Source: Planctomycetota bacterium (GTDB lineage: Bacteria; Planctomycetota; Phycisphaerae; Phycisphaerales; UBA1924). Taken from it: 64,000 nt of DNA. Positions 63,103-64,000 of the stretch are shown one piece after another; within the stretch, counting starts at the first letter, position 1; each line of letters opens with the position of its first letter. The DNA lies in NCBI GenBank assembly GCA_018242625.1, contig JAFEBO010000008.1, positions 682,001 to 746,000 of the forward strand, written 5' to 3'. Both the position numbers and the translations under genes were made by a program. Under the pieces are notes generated by a model, which searched no databases, was not told where the DNA came from, and saw only the letters and a list, made by a program, of their open reading frames with translations.

Positions 63103-64000
63103 CTACGACCCCGTGCGGAACCTGTCCACCAGGCTCTTCACGCGCTGACCAAACCCCGGCGCCGCGGAAACCGGCTTTGCGTCCAGGTGATTGCGAAGAT
63201 CGTCCGCGAGCGACTCGGCGGTGGCGTAGCGGCTCACGGGCGATTTCTGAATGGCCTTGAGCACGATGCTCGCCAGGTCGTGCTTGATCTCCAATGGCAG
63301 TTCCTTCGTCCCCGTACTTCTGCGATCAGCAACGTCCGGCGATGCCTTGCACAGTTCCGCCGCATGAGCGCCCGGGTCGCGGGGCGCCTGCTCCTCAAGA
63401 ATTCGCGGGAAATCTCCCATCCCGGCCCGGCGCAGCGCAAACCGGTCAAACACCGGCGCCCCGACAAGAAGTTCGTAGAGCAGCGCCCCGAGCCCGTACA
63501 CGTCCGTCGCCGCATCCGCGGGCCGTGGCGTTTCGCCGACCTGTTCCGGAGCGAGATATTCAACAGCCCCGTGCGCCAGTCTCGCCTGCACCCACTCCCG
63601 CCGCCGGCCAAGGTCATCGTGCAGCGCCCTCGCCACCCCGAAATCAAGCACCGTGACCGTCGGCACGTCTCCCGCCATCCGCACGAGCGCGTTGCCCGGC
63701 GTGATCCCAGCGTGAAAGACGCCGCACTGGTGCGCCGCATGCACCGCGGCACACGCATCGAGAAACAGGAAAATCCGCGTCCGGATCGGAGCCCGCACAC
63801 GGTCGCAATACGTCAGGATCGGCTCGCCCGGCACGAAATCCGTCGCGACGAAGATCGATCCATCCGCCACACGCCCGCACTCGATCAGCCGCGATGATGC
63901 GTGCTGGCGAAGCGCTCCAAGCGCCCGGAAATCCACCGTGATCCGCGGCTCGATCGCTTCGAACGCCTCCGGGGTGGCCAGCTCCGGATGCAGCACCTTG
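63103..64000 (-). CDS. Kinase-fold protein, predicted pseudokinase (5' end outside window)
   Basis: The frame is open to the right edge, so the N-terminus is missing; 298 codons are visible. The first complete codon is a Lys followed by VLHPELA, consistent with the ATP-anchoring strand of a serine/threonine kinase. The catalytic loop, normally HRDLKPxN, reads FHAGITPGNALV: the Asp and the Lys are both replaced, while the Asn stays. VLDFGVAR (DFG), VEYLAPEQ and TDVYGLGALLYELL are intact. It may bind ATP without transferring phosphate. No transmembrane helix is seen in the visible part, and it ends with a short basic tail. Confidence 0.8.
   Translation of the reverse strand, partial: KVLHPELATPEAFEAIEPRITVDFRALGALRQHASSRLIECGRVADGSIFVATDFVPGEPILTYCDRVRAPIRTRIFLFLDACAAVHAAHQCGVFHAGITPGNALVRMAGDVPTVTVLDFGVARALHDDLGRRREWVQARLAHGAVEYLAPEQVGETPRPADAATDVYGLGALLYELLVGAPVFDRFALRRAGMGDFPRILEEQAPRDPGAHAAELCKASPDVADRRSTGTKELPLEIKHDLASIVLKAIQKSPVSRYATAESLADDLRNHLDAKPVSAAPGFGQRVKSLVDRFRTGS

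Noticed and set aside
1..64000. CRISPR arrays, insertion sequences, prophage genes
   Set aside because: No regularly spaced repeats, transposase or phage motifs were seen in any frame.

Overview
The window reads as a chromosomal segment of a GC-rich member of the Planctomycetota, most likely class Phycisphaerae. The grounds are family-level. Four secreted proteins end in the paired dockerin-like calcium repeat (pattern C-x-x-DLNxDGxVDDxDF ... AYxxLxC) that is frequent in Phycisphaerae. Two secreted proteins carry a VPAPG-hydrophobic-RRRR (PEP-CTERM-like) tail. There are ECF sigma factors of the type with a DHxxQAT-LVHEA motif next to serine/threonine kinases. There are also a type III glutamine synthetase and a small membrane protein with an N-terminal CxxCGYxLxGL zinc ribbon. 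No phage, transposase, IS element, CRISPR array or rRNA was seen. No species can be named from the sequence alone.

Layout: 1-6.4 kb holds the 3' part of a six-hairpin glycosidase gene, tRNA-Ile2(CAU), glnN, trpA and map. 6.5-10.5 kb is one giant secreted FG-GAP/dockerin protein with a clean intrinsic terminator. 10.5-16.6 kb is a histidine-utilisation cluster (hutH, hutU, hutG, hutI) interrupted by an antiparallel zinc-ribbon membrane gene. 16.6-19.6 kb carries an alpha/beta-hydrolase lipoprotein, an AraC-type regulator and a GNAT acetyltransferase. 19.9-25.5 kb contains two very large tandem paralogues, each with four copies of a module I do not recognise plus a dockerin pair.

From 51.2 kb down to 26.1 kb every gene lies on the minus strand. 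In transcription order: addB-addA, rhomboid protease, tgt, yajC, secDF (fused), LysM protein, FAD oxidoreductase, aldo/keto reductase, UDP-glucuronate decarboxylase, thpR, S10 carboxypeptidase, a degenerate QueC-like protein, proS, an ECF sigma factor, a TPR serine/threonine kinase and a single-domain globin. Many neighbours overlap by 4 nt (ATGA), so translational coupling is likely in addB-addA and in lysM-FAD-AKR-uxs.

51.2-64 kb holds a tricorn-like protease with its terminator, a GT9 glycosyltransferase, a LOG-family protein, nth (tail-to-tail overlap), an unassigned structured stretch ending in an orphan intrinsic terminator, two tandem PEP-CTERM-like paralogues, tRNA-Arg(CCG), an MFS transporter, a small dockerin protein, a FUN14-family protein, a second ECF sigma factor and, cut by the right edge, a kinase-fold protein lacking the catalytic HRD aspartate. 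The most unusual items are the four-module tandem paralogues, the orphan structured RNA candidate at about 57.4-57.67 kb, the predicted pseudokinase, and the sigma-kinase-globin gene string.
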